A stretch of 64,000 nucleotides of DNA from Rhizobium sp. R635 (GCF_002211285.1 NZ_LOKX01000012.1:124001-188000), one strand, 5' to 3'. Positions 25,979-35,207 are shown, counted from the first letter of the stretch. Numbers and translations: made by a program. Notes: generated by a model not told the origin, from the sequence alone.

Positions 25979-26904
25979 TGGAAGAGACGGGCATCGGCAT
26001 CTGGGGCGTGCCACTCGCGATCCTGGCGGGCGCCATTCGCGTTTCCACCCCGTTCATCTTCGTCAGCCTCGGCGAGACGATCACCGAGCGCTCCGGCCGC
26101 ATCAATCTCGGCCTGGAAGGCACGCTCGTCTTCGGCGCGATGACGGCCTACGCCGTCGCCGTCATGACCAACTCGCCCTGGCTCGGCGTGCTCGCCGCGA
26201 TGGCGACCGGCGCCGCCTTCGGTCTGGTTCACGGCTGGATCTGCAAATGGCCGAAGGTGAACGACATTGCGATCGGCATCGCCATGATGCAGTTCGGCCT
26301 GGGCCTCGCCTTCTTCCTCGGCAAATCCTTCATCCAGCCAGTGGCGCCGCATCTGCCGTCCATCCCGCTCGGCCTCTGGTCGAGCCTGCCGCAGATCCAG
26401 GCCGCCCTGAACATCAATGTGCTCTTCATCCTGGGCGCCTTGCTTGCCTTCGCCCTCTGGTGGGGCTTCAGGAATACGCGGGTGGGTCTCATCCTGCGCG
26501 TCGTCGGCGACAGCACGGATGCCGCCCGCGCGATGGGCATCAACCCGGATCGCGTGCGTCTGCTGGCCACCGCCGCCGGCGGGTCGCTGGCGGCGATCGG
26601 CGGCGCATATCTCTCGCTCTATTATCCCGGCTCCTGGAACGAGGGTATTTCCTCAGGCCAGGGCCTGATGGCCGTGGCGCTCGTCATCTTCGCCCGCTGG
26701 AACCCGATCGGCTGCTTCCTCGCCGCCCTGCTCTTCGGCGGCGCCGGTGCGCTCGGGCCGGCGCTGCAATCGATCGGCGTGACCCAGGGCTACTATCTCT
26801 TCTATGCCGCGCCCTACGTGCTCACCCTCGTCATCATGATCGCGACCTCCTCGCCGACACGTTCGCTTGCCGGTGCGCCGGGCGCGTTGTCGCTGACGAA
26901 ATGA
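25978..26904 (+). CDS. ABC transporter permease, biuret operon (2)
   Basis: A 308-residue BPD_transp_2 permease, the partner of the preceding gene. It shows SLGETITERSGRINLGLEGTLVFG, the conserved second-helix motif of nucleoside/ribose-type permeases, and several further membrane helices. The start shares one base with the upstream stop (TGATG). The heterodimeric channel so formed is fed by the BMP protein and driven by the ATPase encoded after biuH. Confidence 0.87.
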   Translation: MEETGIGIWGVPLAILAGAIRVSTPFIFVSLGETITERSGRINLGLEGTLVFGAMTAYAVAVMTNSPWLGVLAAMATGAAFGLVHGWICKWPKVNDIAIGIAMMQFGLGLAFFLGKSFIQPVAPHLPSIPLGLWSSLPQIQAALNINVLFILGALLAFALWWGFRNTRVGLILRVVGDSTDAARAMGINPDRVRLLATAAGGSLAAIGGAYLSLYYPGSWNEGISSGQGLMAVALVIFARWNPIGCFLAALLFGGAGALGPALQSIGVTQGYYLFYAAPYVLTLVIMIATSSPTRSLAGAPGALSLTK

Positions 26905-26976
26905 AGACGGAGCCGCTGATATCCAGCCGCGGCAAGCAAAACATTCAAACTTGCAGGTGAATAGGAGAAGAAGACG

Positions 26977-27678
26977 ATGGACGCCATGGTCGAGACCAAA
27001 GGACATTATATCGACGCCGATCCCTATCCCTGGCCTTATAACGGCGCCCTGCGTCCGGACAATACGGCCCTCATCATCATCGACATGCAGACCGATTTCT
27101 GTGGCAAGGGCGGCTATGTCGATCATATGGGTTACGACCTGTCGCTGGTTCAGGCGCCGATCGAGCCGATCAAACGCGTGCTGGCCGCCATGCGCGCCAA
27201 GGGCTACCACATCATCCATACCCGCGAGGGTCATCGACCCGATCTCGCCGACTTGCCGGCCAATAAACGCTGGCGTTCACAGCGCATCGGCGCAGGCATC
27301 GGCGATCCAGGCCCGTGCGGGCGCATCCTCACACGCGGCGAGCCCGGCTGGGACATCATTCCGGAACTCTACCCGATCGAAGGCGAGACGATCATCGACA
27401 AGCCCGGCAAGGGTTCTTTCTGCGCCACCGATCTGGAACTGATCCTCAATCAGAAGCGCATCGAGAACATCATTCTGACCGGCATCACCACCGATGTCTG
27501 CGTTTCCACCACCATGCGCGAGGCCAACGACCGCGGCTTCGAATGCCTGCTGCTGGAGGACTGCTGCGGCGCGACCGATTACGGCAATCATCTCGCCGCC
27601 ATTAAGATGGTGAAGATGCAGGGCGGCGTCTTCGGCTCCGTCTCCAATTCCGCAACGCTCGTGAGCCAACTGCCATGA
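26977..27678 (+). CDS. biuH: Biuret hydrolase
   Basis: A 233-residue cysteine hydrolase of the isochorismatase fold that converts biuret to allophanate and ammonia in the cytoplasm. The catalytic triad falls exactly at the numbering known for the R. leguminosarum enzyme: D36 (IIIDMQTDF), K142 ([10 protein letters not shown]) and C175 ([10 protein letters not shown]). The N-terminus [19 protein letters not shown] also matches my recollection of that protein. GGAGAAG precedes the ATG at 26977. It lies inside the transporter operon, and its stop overlaps the ATPase start. Its product needs allophanate hydrolase, which here is only in the guanidine operon. Confidence 0.93.
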   Translation: MDAMVETKGHYIDADPYPWPYNGALRPDNTALIIIDMQTDFCGKGGYVDHMGYDLSLVQAPIEPIKRVLAAMRAKGYHIIHTREGHRPDLADLPANKRWRSQRIGAGIGDPGPCGRILTRGEPGWDIIPELYPIEGETIIDKPGKGSFCATDLELILNQKRIENIILTGITTDVCVSTTMREANDRGFECLLLEDCCGATDYGNHLAAIKMVKMQGGVFGSVSNSATLVSQLP

Positions 27679-29225
27679 GCACGATCCGCGACACGCCACT
27701 TCCGCAGGCCGGCAAGGCCGTCGGCATCGATACGATGGATATGACGATGCGCTTCGGCAGCTTCATCGCGCTTGACCATGTCTCGATCAAGGTGCCAGCC
27801 GGCAGCTTCCATGCCCTGCTCGGCGAAAACGGCGCCGGCAAGTCGACGCTCGTCAAATGCATCATGGGTTTCTATCACGCGACGTCGGGCTCGCTCTCCG
27901 TCGACGGTCGCGAAGTGGCGATCGCCTCGCCCAGGGACGCTGCGGCCTACGGCCTGGGCATGGTCTATCAACATTTTACGCTGGTTCCTTCGCTGACGGG
28001 TGCCGAAAACCTCGTCATCAGCCGGGCGGAAGTCCCCGCCATCATCAACTGGGCGAAGGAGCGGAAGGATCTTGCGGCCTTCATGGAGCGGATGCCCTTC
28101 AAGATCCCGCTCGACCGGCCGGTGAGCGAGCTTGCCGCCGGCGAGAAGCAGAAGCTCGAAATCCTCAAGCAGCTCTATCTCGGCCGCTCCTTCCTGGTCC
28201 TCGACGAGCCGACCTCGGTGCTGACGCCCGCAGAAGCCGATGAAATGCTCGGCCTCGTGCGCGGGATGACGGAGCGCGGCGAACTGACCGTGCTGATGAT
28301 TTCCCACAAGTTCCATGAGGTGACGAAATTTGCCGATGCCGTCTCGATCCTGCGGCGCGGCAAGCTCGTCGGCACTGGAAAAGTCGGCGAAGTTTCCACA
28401 GCCGAGATGGCGGCGATGATGATTGGGGACGTCAAACTCGCCGAACTTGACACCCGCGTCCCCGTCCCGGAAACCGCAAAGCCGGTCCTCGAAGTGGCGC
28501 AGGTCAAAGCGCCGGATCGTTCCGGCCTCAAAACCATCGAGATCGATAATCTCATGGTGCGCGCTGGCGAGATCGTCGGCATCGCCGGAATATCGGGCAA
28601 TGGCCAGAAGGAACTGACGGAAATCCTTGCCGGCCAGCGACCGACCAATACCGGCCGTGTCAGCGTCAAAGGCGAGGTTTATAGCGCAACACGTCGCGAG
28701 ACGCGCAAGAACAATGTCCGCTTCATCCCCGAGGAGCCGCTGCAGAATGCCTGCGCTCCGAGGATGAGTGTCAGCGAAAACCTCGCCTTCCGCACTTTCG
28801 ACCTGAAAACGGGCGGCAAGAACGCGATCTGGCTGAACAAGGGCAAGATGAAGAAGCGCGCCACGGCGCTGATTTCCGACTTCAAGGTGAAGACCGCTTC
28901 CTCCTCATCGCCGATCGCGGCACTTTCGGGCGGCAATGTGCAGCGCGCCGTGCTCGCCCGCGAGCTCACCGGCGCGGTGGACCTGCTGATCGTTTCCAAC
29001 CCCTGCTTCGGTCTCGATTTCTCGGCCGTCGCCGAAATCCGCGCCCGTATCATGAAGGCGCGCAATTCGGGCACCGCGGTCTTGTTGCTTTCCGAGGACC
29101 TCGACGAGCTGCTCGAAATGTCCGACCGCATCATGGTCATCTCCGAAGGCAAGCTGGTCTACGAGACACCGGCACGATCTGCCGACATCGGCGTGATCGG
29201 CGCCCATATGGCGGGGCATCACTGA
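27675..29225 (+). CDS. ABC transporter ATP-binding protein with two ABC domains, biuret operon
   Basis: A 516-residue tandem ATPase of the sugar/nucleoside type. First domain: Walker [10 protein letters not shown], a degenerate signature LAAGEKQK, Walker [12 protein letters not shown]. Second domain: a non-canonical Walker [10 protein letters not shown], signature [15 protein letters not shown] and a Walker B in which the catalytic Glu is replaced ([10 protein letters not shown]). One canonical and one degenerate site are usual for this class. It completes the BMP-type transporter. Four-base overlap with biuH and one-base overlap with the next gene show tight coupling. Confidence 0.9.
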   Translation: MSTIRDTPLPQAGKAVGIDTMDMTMRFGSFIALDHVSIKVPAGSFHALLGENGAGKSTLVKCIMGFYHATSGSLSVDGREVAIASPRDAAAYGLGMVYQHFTLVPSLTGAENLVISRAEVPAIINWAKERKDLAAFMERMPFKIPLDRPVSELAAGEKQKLEILKQLYLGRSFLVLDEPTSVLTPAEADEMLGLVRGMTERGELTVLMISHKFHEVTKFADAVSILRRGKLVGTGKVGEVSTAEMAAMMIGDVKLAELDTRVPVPETAKPVLEVAQVKAPDRSGLKTIEIDNLMVRAGEIVGIAGISGNGQKELTEILAGQRPTNTGRVSVKGEVYSATRRETRKNNVRFIPEEPLQNACAPRMSVSENLAFRTFDLKTGGKNAIWLNKGKMKKRATALISDFKVKTASSSSPIAALSGGNVQRAVLARELTGAVDLLIVSNPCFGLDFSAVAEIRARIMKARNSGTAVLLLSEDLDELLEMSDRIMVISEGKLVYETPARSADIGVIGAHMAGHH

Positions 29226-29893
29226 TGGCCGAGATCAAGGCAGAACCCTTCGCCTTTCCGGTGAAGCTTGACCAGCTCGCGCTTATCGTCATCGACATGC
29301 AGCGTGATTTCGCCGAGCCCGGCGGTTTTGGCGCCAGCCTCGGCAATGATGTCAGCCGCATCACCAGGATCGTGCCCGATGTCAAACGCCTGATCCAGGG
29401 CTTCCGTTATGCCGGGCTGCCGGTCATCCACACGATGGAATGCCACAAGTCCGATCTTTCGGATCTGCCGCCGGCAAAACGCGACCGCGGCAATCCCACG
29501 CTCCGGATCGGCGACGAAGGCCCGATGGGGCGGATCCTGATTTCGGGCGAGCCCGGCACCGCGATCTTGCCGGAGCTTGCTCCGGTCAAAGGTGAAGTCG
29601 TGATTGAAAAGCCCGGCAAAGGCGCCTTTTACGCAACCGAGCTCGGCGAGGTGCTGCAGCAGAAGGGCATCAAGCAGCTCGTTTTTGCCGGCGTGACGAC
29701 GGAGGTCTGCGTGCAGACGACAATGCGTGAGGCAAACGACCGCGGCTACGAATGCCTGCTCGCCGTGGAGGCGACGGAAAGCTATTTTCCGGAGTTCAAG
29801 GCCGCCGCAATCGCCATGATCCGCGCCCAAGGCGCGATCGTCGGCTGGACAGCCCATGTCGACGACATATTGGAAAGCATCGCCCATGCCTGA
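29225..29893 (+). CDS. Second isochorismatase-fold cysteine hydrolase, biuret operon
   Basis: A 222-residue paralogue of BiuH. Putative triad: D24 (LIVIDMQRDF), K129 (VIEKPGKGAF), C162 (TTEVCVQTTM). The N-terminus lacks the PYPWPYNG segment of BiuH and the lid region differs, so its substrate probably differs too, for example N-carbamoyl or ureido compounds. It starts on the last base of the ATPase stop and overlaps the cupin by eight bases. Its presence suggests that the operon handles more than biuret, or a precursor that yields biuret. Confidence 0.85.
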   Translation: MAEIKAEPFAFPVKLDQLALIVIDMQRDFAEPGGFGASLGNDVSRITRIVPDVKRLIQGFRYAGLPVIHTMECHKSDLSDLPPAKRDRGNPTLRIGDEGPMGRILISGEPGTAILPELAPVKGEVVIEKPGKGAFYATELGEVLQQKGIKQLVFAGVTTEVCVQTTMREANDRGYECLLAVEATESYFPEFKAAAIAMIRAQGAIVGWTAHVDDILESIAHA

Positions 29894-30236
29894 AACCACT
29901 CGCGAATTGCTCACATCAGGCGGCTGGAGGGATCTGCAATTCGGCCCCTTCCGCGATCAGGTGACGATCCACTGGATCCGGCCCTTCGAGGGCGACCAGC
30001 CCGGCGTGGCGCTGCTGAAATACGAAGCCGGCGCCGGCGTTCCCCGCCATCGGCATGAGGGGCTGGAAACCATTCTCGTGCTCGATGGAGTGCAATCGGA
30101 TGAAGCCGGCGATTACGGCCGCGGCAGCTACATCGTCAACGCACCCGGTACCGAGCACTCGGTCTGGAGCGACACCGGCTGCGTCGTGCTCATCCAATGG
30201 GACCGGCCCGTGACAATATTGGAAGAGCGTGGGTAA
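29886..30236 (+). CDS. Cupin (ChrR-like) protein, biuret operon
   Basis: A 116-residue single-domain cupin. Motif 1 is GAGVPRHRHEGLETILVLDG (metal ligands His, His, Glu) and motif 2 is GSYIVNAPGTEHSVWSDTG. It resembles the ChrR cupin domain found in small stand-alone sensors or isomerase-like enzymes. The ATG at 29886 overlaps the preceding gene by eight bases. Role in the pathway unknown; perhaps an accessory hydrolase or a sensor. Confidence 0.8.
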   Translation: MPETTRELLTSGGWRDLQFGPFRDQVTIHWIRPFEGDQPGVALLKYEAGAGVPRHRHEGLETILVLDGVQSDEAGDYGRGSYIVNAPGTEHSVWSDTGCVVLIQWDRPVTILEERG

Positions 30237-30263
30237 CGCCTGCCCGGCGTCCCAACGGCGTTA
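30234..30263. terminator. Convergent terminator-like inverted repeat containing both stop codons
   Basis: TAACGCC (30234-30240) and GGCGTTA (30257-30263) are perfect 7-base arms. The left arm begins with the cupin TAA, and the right arm holds the LysE stop on the other strand. No T-tract is present. It may act on both converging transcripts. Confidence 0.4.
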
Positions 30264-30869
30264 ACGGCTGGCGACAAGAACCCCTGCCCCGACCATCAGA
30301 GCTCCGGCTCCGCGATTGAGGATGCTGATCTTGTTCGGATCGGCCAAAGCCGTTTTTGCCTTATGGCCGAGGAACACATGCCCTCCGACCACGATCACTT
30401 CTATCAGCGCAATGATCACCAGCAGTTCCACGGTATCGGAGACCGTGAGCGGCCGGATGCCGAGCACGCCCGGCAGAAGCGCCAGATAGAAAATCGGCAT
30501 CTTGGGATTGGAGATGTTGAGAAGGAAGCCCGTGAGGAAAAGGCGGATCAGGCCGCCCCGCATCACGCGAGGTTTGATGTTCGGTTTCGAACGCCACATC
30601 ATGACGCCCGTGTAGATCAGGTAGAGAGCACCGGCATATTGAATGAAGCGCAGATTTTCGTTCATGTATTGGGCAATGGCGTTGAAGCCGATGGCCGCAA
30701 AGATCACGAAAAGGAAGATGCTGCAAACGACGCCGATCCCGTAGGCAACACCATGCGCCGGACCGCTGGACACGGTCTTCGACAAGATGGTCAGATTGTC
30801 GGGGCCGGGACTTGCCGCGAATACGAAGAAGGCCAGGCTAAACGTCAAAGCTGTTTGCAGGTCCATCAT
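30261..30869 (-). CDS. LysE/RhtB family translocator
   Basis: A 202-residue inner-membrane exporter of the LysE family with six predicted helices. It opens ALTFSLAFFVFAASPGPDNLTILSKTVSSG, where SPGPDN is the family hallmark. Members export amino acids or other small amphipathic metabolites. AAAGGAG precedes two adjacent ATGs (30869 and 30866). It converges with the biuret operon and is not obviously part of it. Confidence 0.88.
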   Translation of the reverse strand: MMDLQTALTFSLAFFVFAASPGPDNLTILSKTVSSGPAHGVAYGIGVVCSIFLFVIFAAIGFNAIAQYMNENLRFIQYAGALYLIYTGVMMWRSKPNIKPRVMRGGLIRLFLTGFLLNISNPKMPIFYLALLPGVLGIRPLTVSDTVELLVIIALIEVIVVGGHVFLGHKAKTALADPNKISILNRGAGALMVGAGVLVASR

Positions 30870-31283
30870 GCGCTCCTTTGCTCCGTTAACTCTAATCCAG
30901 TCTGGAAGAAATTCTCAATAGCAGATCGCTTGATCGGTGCGGCGGTAGTGCCGGCCGTTCGCCTCAATACGGATCTTGGCCGGAATTGCGATGCGCTATT
31001 TCGAAGAAGATGCCGAACCGTCTATCCAGCCCTTTATGGGAACCCGAACCCGGTCACTCGACGTGTGCGTTTTAGCAGTTGAAGAGATCAGAACCGTCGA
31101 TCCCGCTAATTCGAGCGCCGATGACGCTTATGGCATGAGCGGCTGTGTGAGTGGCCGACACCGGTGGCGAACTCGCAATCGCTTACGGATACCTTCCAAC
31201 TGCTAGAACCAAACTTGCGATGAATTTTTAAGCCGAAACCGCCTCCGTTACGTGGGATGTTCGGTGCAGATTGGAGTGGAAAC
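30870..31283. other. Gene-free spacer
   Basis: The left part is the LysE promoter region. No coding potential, operator-like dyad or RNA structure was recognised in the remainder on either strand. Confidence 0.5.
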
Positions 31284-32243
31284 TCAGCGCGTTTCGTTAA
31301 GAAGGGGGTGCTCGCCGACATTGAGCGGCAGCAATATTTGGGCAATCAGGTTGCGGATCCAGCGATGAGCGGGATTTCCGGTCGAGCGCTTGTGCCACAC
31401 GCCGACGATGAGTGCCGGCGGAAGCGGCATGGGCGGTGTATAAATGGCGAGGCCGAAAAGATCCGCTAAGCGCTCCGCCAGTTGGCGAGGGACGAGTGCA
31501 ATATGATCGCTCCCGCTCACAGCTCGGCAGACACCGAAGAACACGGGTACCGTCATGACCACCTTCCGGGAGCGCCCGATCTTGGCCAGTGCAGCATCAC
31601 CCATGGCTTTCGTTTTTCCTTCGGGCGAGAAAAGGATGTGTCCGAGCTCGCAGAACAGATCAATCGGCAAGGTTTCGCCAAGCGTTATTCCGGCGGCTTC
31701 GATTGCGGCGTTTCCTCTGCGGGCGATAGTCGTGAAGGACGATCGGAATAGCGGACGTCGGTCGATCCAGTCTGGGAATTCTGCATCAGGAATGAGAGCC
31801 ATGTCGGCTTCATACCGCTCAAGGGAGTCGATGTAGCTGTTTGGGACCAGATCGACCAATTGCACCCGAATACCCGGTGCGCGTTCGTGAATCTCTCGCG
31901 CCAGCCGCGGCATCAGCATCTCCGCAAAAAAATCGCTACCCGCCAGCTTGAAAGTGATGCTGGCCCTCCTGGGATCGAAGGACGCGCTACTCAACATCGC
32001 CTCCACCCTGTCGAGCGTCTCGCGCAGAGGCACCGCCAGACCTCTCGTATAATCCGTCGGGCGCAGACCTTGGCCATGACGGACGAACAACTGATCATCG
32101 AGCGCATAACGCAGTCTCGAAAGTGCGCCGGACACTGCCGATTGCGACATTCCCAGCTTTTCGCCGGCCTTCACGGTCGAGCCTTCCCGCAACAGCGCGT
32201 CGAGCACGCGTAGAAGATTGAGATCAAAGGTCGCGAAATTCAT
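31284..32243 (-). CDS. LysR family transcriptional regulator (NodD-like branch)
   Basis: A 319-residue LysR protein. It begins NFATFDLNLLRVLDALLREGSTVKAGEKLGMSQSAVSGALSRLR, a clear winged helix typical of the NodD/SyrM-like branch that senses aromatic or plant-derived ligands. The effector domain runs from about residue 95 to the end. ATG at 32243. It diverges from a cupin gene; the 108-base gap holds a 16-bp palindrome. Target presumed to be that cupin gene. Confidence 0.87.
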   Translation of the reverse strand: MNFATFDLNLLRVLDALLREGSTVKAGEKLGMSQSAVSGALSRLRYALDDQLFVRHGQGLRPTDYTRGLAVPLRETLDRVEAMLSSASFDPRRASITFKLAGSDFFAEMLMPRLAREIHERAPGIRVQLVDLVPNSYIDSLERYEADMALIPDAEFPDWIDRRPLFRSSFTTIARRGNAAIEAAGITLGETLPIDLFCELGHILFSPEGKTKAMGDAALAKIGRSRKVVMTVPVFFGVCRAVSGSDHIALVPRQLAERLADLFGLAIYTPPMPLPPALIVGVWHKRSTGNPAHRWIRNLIAQILLPLNVGEHPLLNETR

Positions 32244-32310
32244 TTCGCCGATAGCTTCTATGTCATCAAACGATTTTTCTAATAATGGTCAAAATGCTAA
32301 GAACTGCAAG

Positions 32311-32326
32311 ACGAAAGCGCTTTCGT
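32311..32326. promoter_or_regulatory. Perfect palindrome ACGAAAGCGCTTTCGT
   Basis: A 16-bp perfect palindrome in the divergent LysR/cupin promoter region, 26-41 bases before the cupin start. GAAAGCGCTTTC with a central CG-type core is more like a LacI-family operator than a LysR box. No LacI gene is adjacent. Confidence 0.5.
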
Positions 32327-32351
32327 TTCATTCTGACAACAGGAGGAAACG

Positions 32352-32801
32352 ATGATGGACCTACTTGGATGCCCCGATACGATTAATTGGCTCGGGGTTC
32401 ATTACCGAACTATTCTTGCAAGCGCAGCAACTGGCGGGGCAGTGTCCATCGTCGACAGCCTCTCACCCGTTGGCAGCGGGCCGCCACGACACATCCATGA
32501 AAGAGAGGACGAGACCTTCGTTCTTCTTTCCGGCTCCTGCGAATTTTGGATGAAGGGTGAGACCTTTACAAAGAAGGCGGGCGAGACCGTCTTCGTACCG
32601 CGGGGAATGGAGCATACCTTCAGGGTAACCGGCGACATGCCGTCGCGGCATCTGGTTATCCTGACACCGGGCGGCTTCGAAGGCTTCTTCGCCGATATGG
32701 CTGCAGGCCAGTTCCAAATCCCGCAGGATATGGAACGGATCGCAGAGTCTGCGGGCAGGCACCGCCTCCGCTTCACTGGACCGCCGCTGGGCGTGGCCTA
32801 A
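32352..32801 (+). CDS. Cupin domain protein
   Basis: A 149-residue cupin. Motif 1: GPPRHIHEREDETFVLLSG; motif 2: GETVFVPRGMEHTFRVTG. It resembles quercetinase/oxalate-decarboxylase-like single cupins of unknown activity. AGGAGG lies five bases before the ATG at 32352. It is under the divergent LysR promoter and ends 45 bases before the convergent regulator gene. A similar cupin is encoded at 34514, also beside a regulator. Confidence 0.82.
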   Translation: MMDLLGCPDTINWLGVHYRTILASAATGGAVSIVDSLSPVGSGPPRHIHEREDETFVLLSGSCEFWMKGETFTKKAGETVFVPRGMEHTFRVTGDMPSRHLVILTPGGFEGFFADMAAGQFQIPQDMERIAESAGRHRLRFTGPPLGVA

Positions 32802-32845
32802 TCACCATGGTGCCTCGATCGCCTCCTCGATTGCTAAACGCGGCG

Positions 32846-34405
32846 CTATTCCGGCAATCCGGCGTCACGCAGGGCGTCGCCGAGTGTTGATGCGAGCTCT
32901 GGCGAACAGTTTACGCCAGCAAACTGCCGACCGTAGCGAAACAACGGCTGAAGCTCAAGCACGCGCGCGGCCGCCGCCCTTGCTTCGTCCAAGCGGCCAA
33001 GTTTGGCTAGCGCGGCAGCTAGCTGCACATAAGTAATGCTGTGCGCGGGATTGGCTTGGACGGACTTGTAGGCCGCGCGACAGCCATCCTCATAGCGGCC
33101 GCGCAACAAATGACTCATTGCCTGCGCGTCAAACGCCGCCCACACCCAGGAATCAAACGGGCTTAGCCGCACGCCTCGTTCACTCCATTCTATCGCGCGC
33201 TCGGCCTCGCCGCTCCAGCCGAGAATGACGCTGCCGAGAATATAGGTCAGCGCCGACGACGGGCTGATCGCCAGCGCTGCCTCCAACGCTGCGAATGCAG
33301 CGGCGCGATCGTGCGCATCCATACCGATCGAAAACCCCGCCCATGTCAGAGCCAGTGCATCGTCTTGGCCATAGGCAATAGCCAATCGAGCATGGTGAAT
33401 TGAAGCGGCGCGATTGACCTCTTGCAGGCCGGCGCGGAGAAACAAACAATGATGACACATCGCGGCATTGCCGTGCGCCAATGCGTACGCAGGCTCAAGT
33501 GCGATGGCGCGCTCAAGAAGCGTCAGCGCTCTTGTCACTTGCTCCGGCATCCCTGAATCAACGTCAGGCTGGGCCTGGAGCACGAGATCGTAGGCATCAA
33601 GGCTTTCGGGCCGTTTCCGCCTCACACGTTCAATCTCTGCTTTTCGTACGCTGGGCGCGATCGCACCCACCACGGAAAGCGCAATCTCGTCCTGAAGCGC
33701 AAAAATATCTGCGGAATTGCGGTCATAGCGTTCGGCCCATACATGGGATCCGGTCGACGCATCGATCATCTGGCCGATCACCCGCACGCTGCCGCCAGAT
33801 CTGCGCACGCTGCCTTCCAGCACATAACGCACCCCAAGCTCCCGGCCGATCTGCTTTACGTCCGCAATTCGCCCCTTGTAGGCGAAGCTAGAATTTCGCG
33901 CGATGACGAACAGCCACTTAATGCGTGCAAGGCCCGTGATAATGTCGTCGACCATCCCATCAGCGAAATACTCCTGCTCCGGATCCCCGCTCAGGTTCGA
34001 AAAAGGCAGAACAGCAATCGAGGGCTTCTCGGGAAGTGCCAGTGCTGGTGCGGCGCGGTCGGCAATTGACGCATTCCGAACGTTCGCAACAACCGCCGGT
34101 CCGACATATCGATAGCCATGCCGCGGTATCGTCTCAACCCACTTCTCGGCATCCTCTTTCGCCAGCACCCTGCGCAAGGCTGCGATTTGGACCGTTAAGT
34201 TGTTGTCAGCGACCGCCAATTCGCCCCAACCGGCTTCGACCAGCGCGTCTTTCGACACCGGCGTCCCGGCATTATCGAGCAGCCTGCGCATCAGCACGAC
34301 GGCGCGACGCCCAAGCATAGTGGGCTCGTTGCCTCGATACAAAATACCTGCCGCCGGATCGAGGCGGAACGGGCCAAACTGGTAGATATCGTTCCCACTC
34401 ATCAT
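32846..34405 (-). CDS. Winged-helix regulator with TolB-like and TPR domains
   Basis: A 519-residue protein. An OmpR/CadC-type winged helix fills about 5-105 (VSKDALVEAGWGELAVADNNLTVQIAALRR). Then comes a TolB/FlgO-like domain beginning PSIAVLPFSNLSGDPEQEYFADGM (about 131-155) and ending near 270, followed by tetratricopeptide repeats to the C-terminus. No membrane helix is visible, unlike CadC, so it should be cytoplasmic. Proteins of this architecture are abundant in rhizobia and often annotated with adenylate cyclase. The start at 34405 is followed by a second ATG. It diverges from the cupin at 34514 and likely regulates it. Confidence 0.82.
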   Translation of the reverse strand: MMSGNDIYQFGPFRLDPAAGILYRGNEPTMLGRRAVVLMRRLLDNAGTPVSKDALVEAGWGELAVADNNLTVQIAALRRVLAKEDAEKWVETIPRHGYRYVGPAVVANVRNASIADRAAPALALPEKPSIAVLPFSNLSGDPEQEYFADGMVDDIITGLARIKWLFVIARNSSFAYKGRIADVKQIGRELGVRYVLEGSVRRSGGSVRVIGQMIDASTGSHVWAERYDRNSADIFALQDEIALSVVGAIAPSVRKAEIERVRRKRPESLDAYDLVLQAQPDVDSGMPEQVTRALTLLERAIALEPAYALAHGNAAMCHHCLFLRAGLQEVNRAASIHHARLAIAYGQDDALALTWAGFSIGMDAHDRAAAFAALEAALAISPSSALTYILGSVILGWSGEAERAIEWSERGVRLSPFDSWVWAAFDAQAMSHLLRGRYEDGCRAAYKSVQANPAHSITYVQLAAALAKLGRLDEARAAAARVLELQPLFRYGRQFAGVNCSPELASTLGDALRDAGLPE

Positions 34406-34513
34406 TCCGCACTTTTAGCAGATTTTTAGGAACGGATTCACGACTTTCCGGCGCTGGGCGCCGATCTTGGGATCGATGTTTGCAATGCAAACACCTTGTC
34501 AATGGAGGTCAAA

Positions 34514-34975
34514 ATGAGCGCCGAACCCATCATCCGCATGCCCGACGAGAAGAACGGAGTAATACTGCGCGGTCATCCGATGCACTTTCTCGTCACCGGC
34601 GAAAACACTAGGCACACGAGCATGTTCGACTGGACGATTCCCCCAGGATTCGCTACTGGGCGCCACGTTCATCGGGTGCAAGAGGAAACCTTCTACTTGC
34701 TCGAGGGCGAATGTGAGTGGCATGTGGGCGACAGAGTTGTCCTCGCGACGCCGGGAACTTACCTGTTCATCCCGCCCGGCGTGCCGCACAACATTACCAA
34801 TGTCAGTGAGAAACCAGCCCGCGTGTTGATGACAGTCTCACCGCCCGGCCATGAGCACTATTTCGAAGAGCTCGCAAAGCTTGCCGCGCAGGGCGTGCCC
34901 GACTCAGAAGTCCTCGCCGATCTGCGAAACCGCTACGACACCGATCAGCTCTCGACCTTAACCACACGCACGTGA
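34514..34975 (+). CDS. Cupin domain protein
   Basis: A 153-residue single-domain cupin. Motif 1 GRHVHRVQEETFYLLEGE; motif 2 GTYLFIPPGVPHNITNVS. The C-terminal 40 residues are helical and resemble the tail of the cupin at 32352, so the two may be distant paralogues. The ATG at 34514 is chosen because GGAGGTC precedes it; an ATG at 34502 and a TTG at 34496 would place that motif inside the gene. Divergent from the wHTH-TPR regulator. Confidence 0.82.
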   Translation: MSAEPIIRMPDEKNGVILRGHPMHFLVTGENTRHTSMFDWTIPPGFATGRHVHRVQEETFYLLEGECEWHVGDRVVLATPGTYLFIPPGVPHNITNVSEKPARVLMTVSPPGHEHYFEELAKLAAQGVPDSEVLADLRNRYDTDQLSTLTTRT

Positions 34976-35157
34976 GCTTAAGTGTTAGTCGTAATGACAT
35001 AGGTGGGGTGTGAAGCTCCCCAATGACCAGGTTAGGGCCCCGAGCACATTAGCGATGGAATAGCAGTTGAAAGGATCGAACTGCCGACCCGTGACTATTG
35101 CCCCACCACGCCTCCCGTTCGACCTTTGGGATGAATTCAAGAGGCTGTTGAGTTTAT

Positions 35158-35207
35158 GCTTGCATAATCAGCAAGCGTCTCTATATTTGCTAGCATGAAC
35201 AGCAAGC
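35158..35207 (+). promoter_or_regulatory. hicAB promoter and candidate HicB operator
   Basis: GCTTGC (35158-35163) and GCAAGC (35171-35176) form a dyad, and CAGCAAGC is repeated at 35169 and 35200. A sigma-70-like pair TTGCAT (35160-35165) and TATATT (35182-35187) with a 16-base spacer would start transcription near 35194, at or next to the hicA ATG (35195). The message may therefore be leaderless. Confidence 0.4.

Noticed and set aside
23699..30236. Cyanuric acid (s-triazine) pathway locus
   Set aside because: BiuH and AtzF are lower-pathway enzymes of s-triazine breakdown, but no cyanuric acid hydrolase (AtzD/TrzD-type ring-opening enzyme) is encoded in the window.
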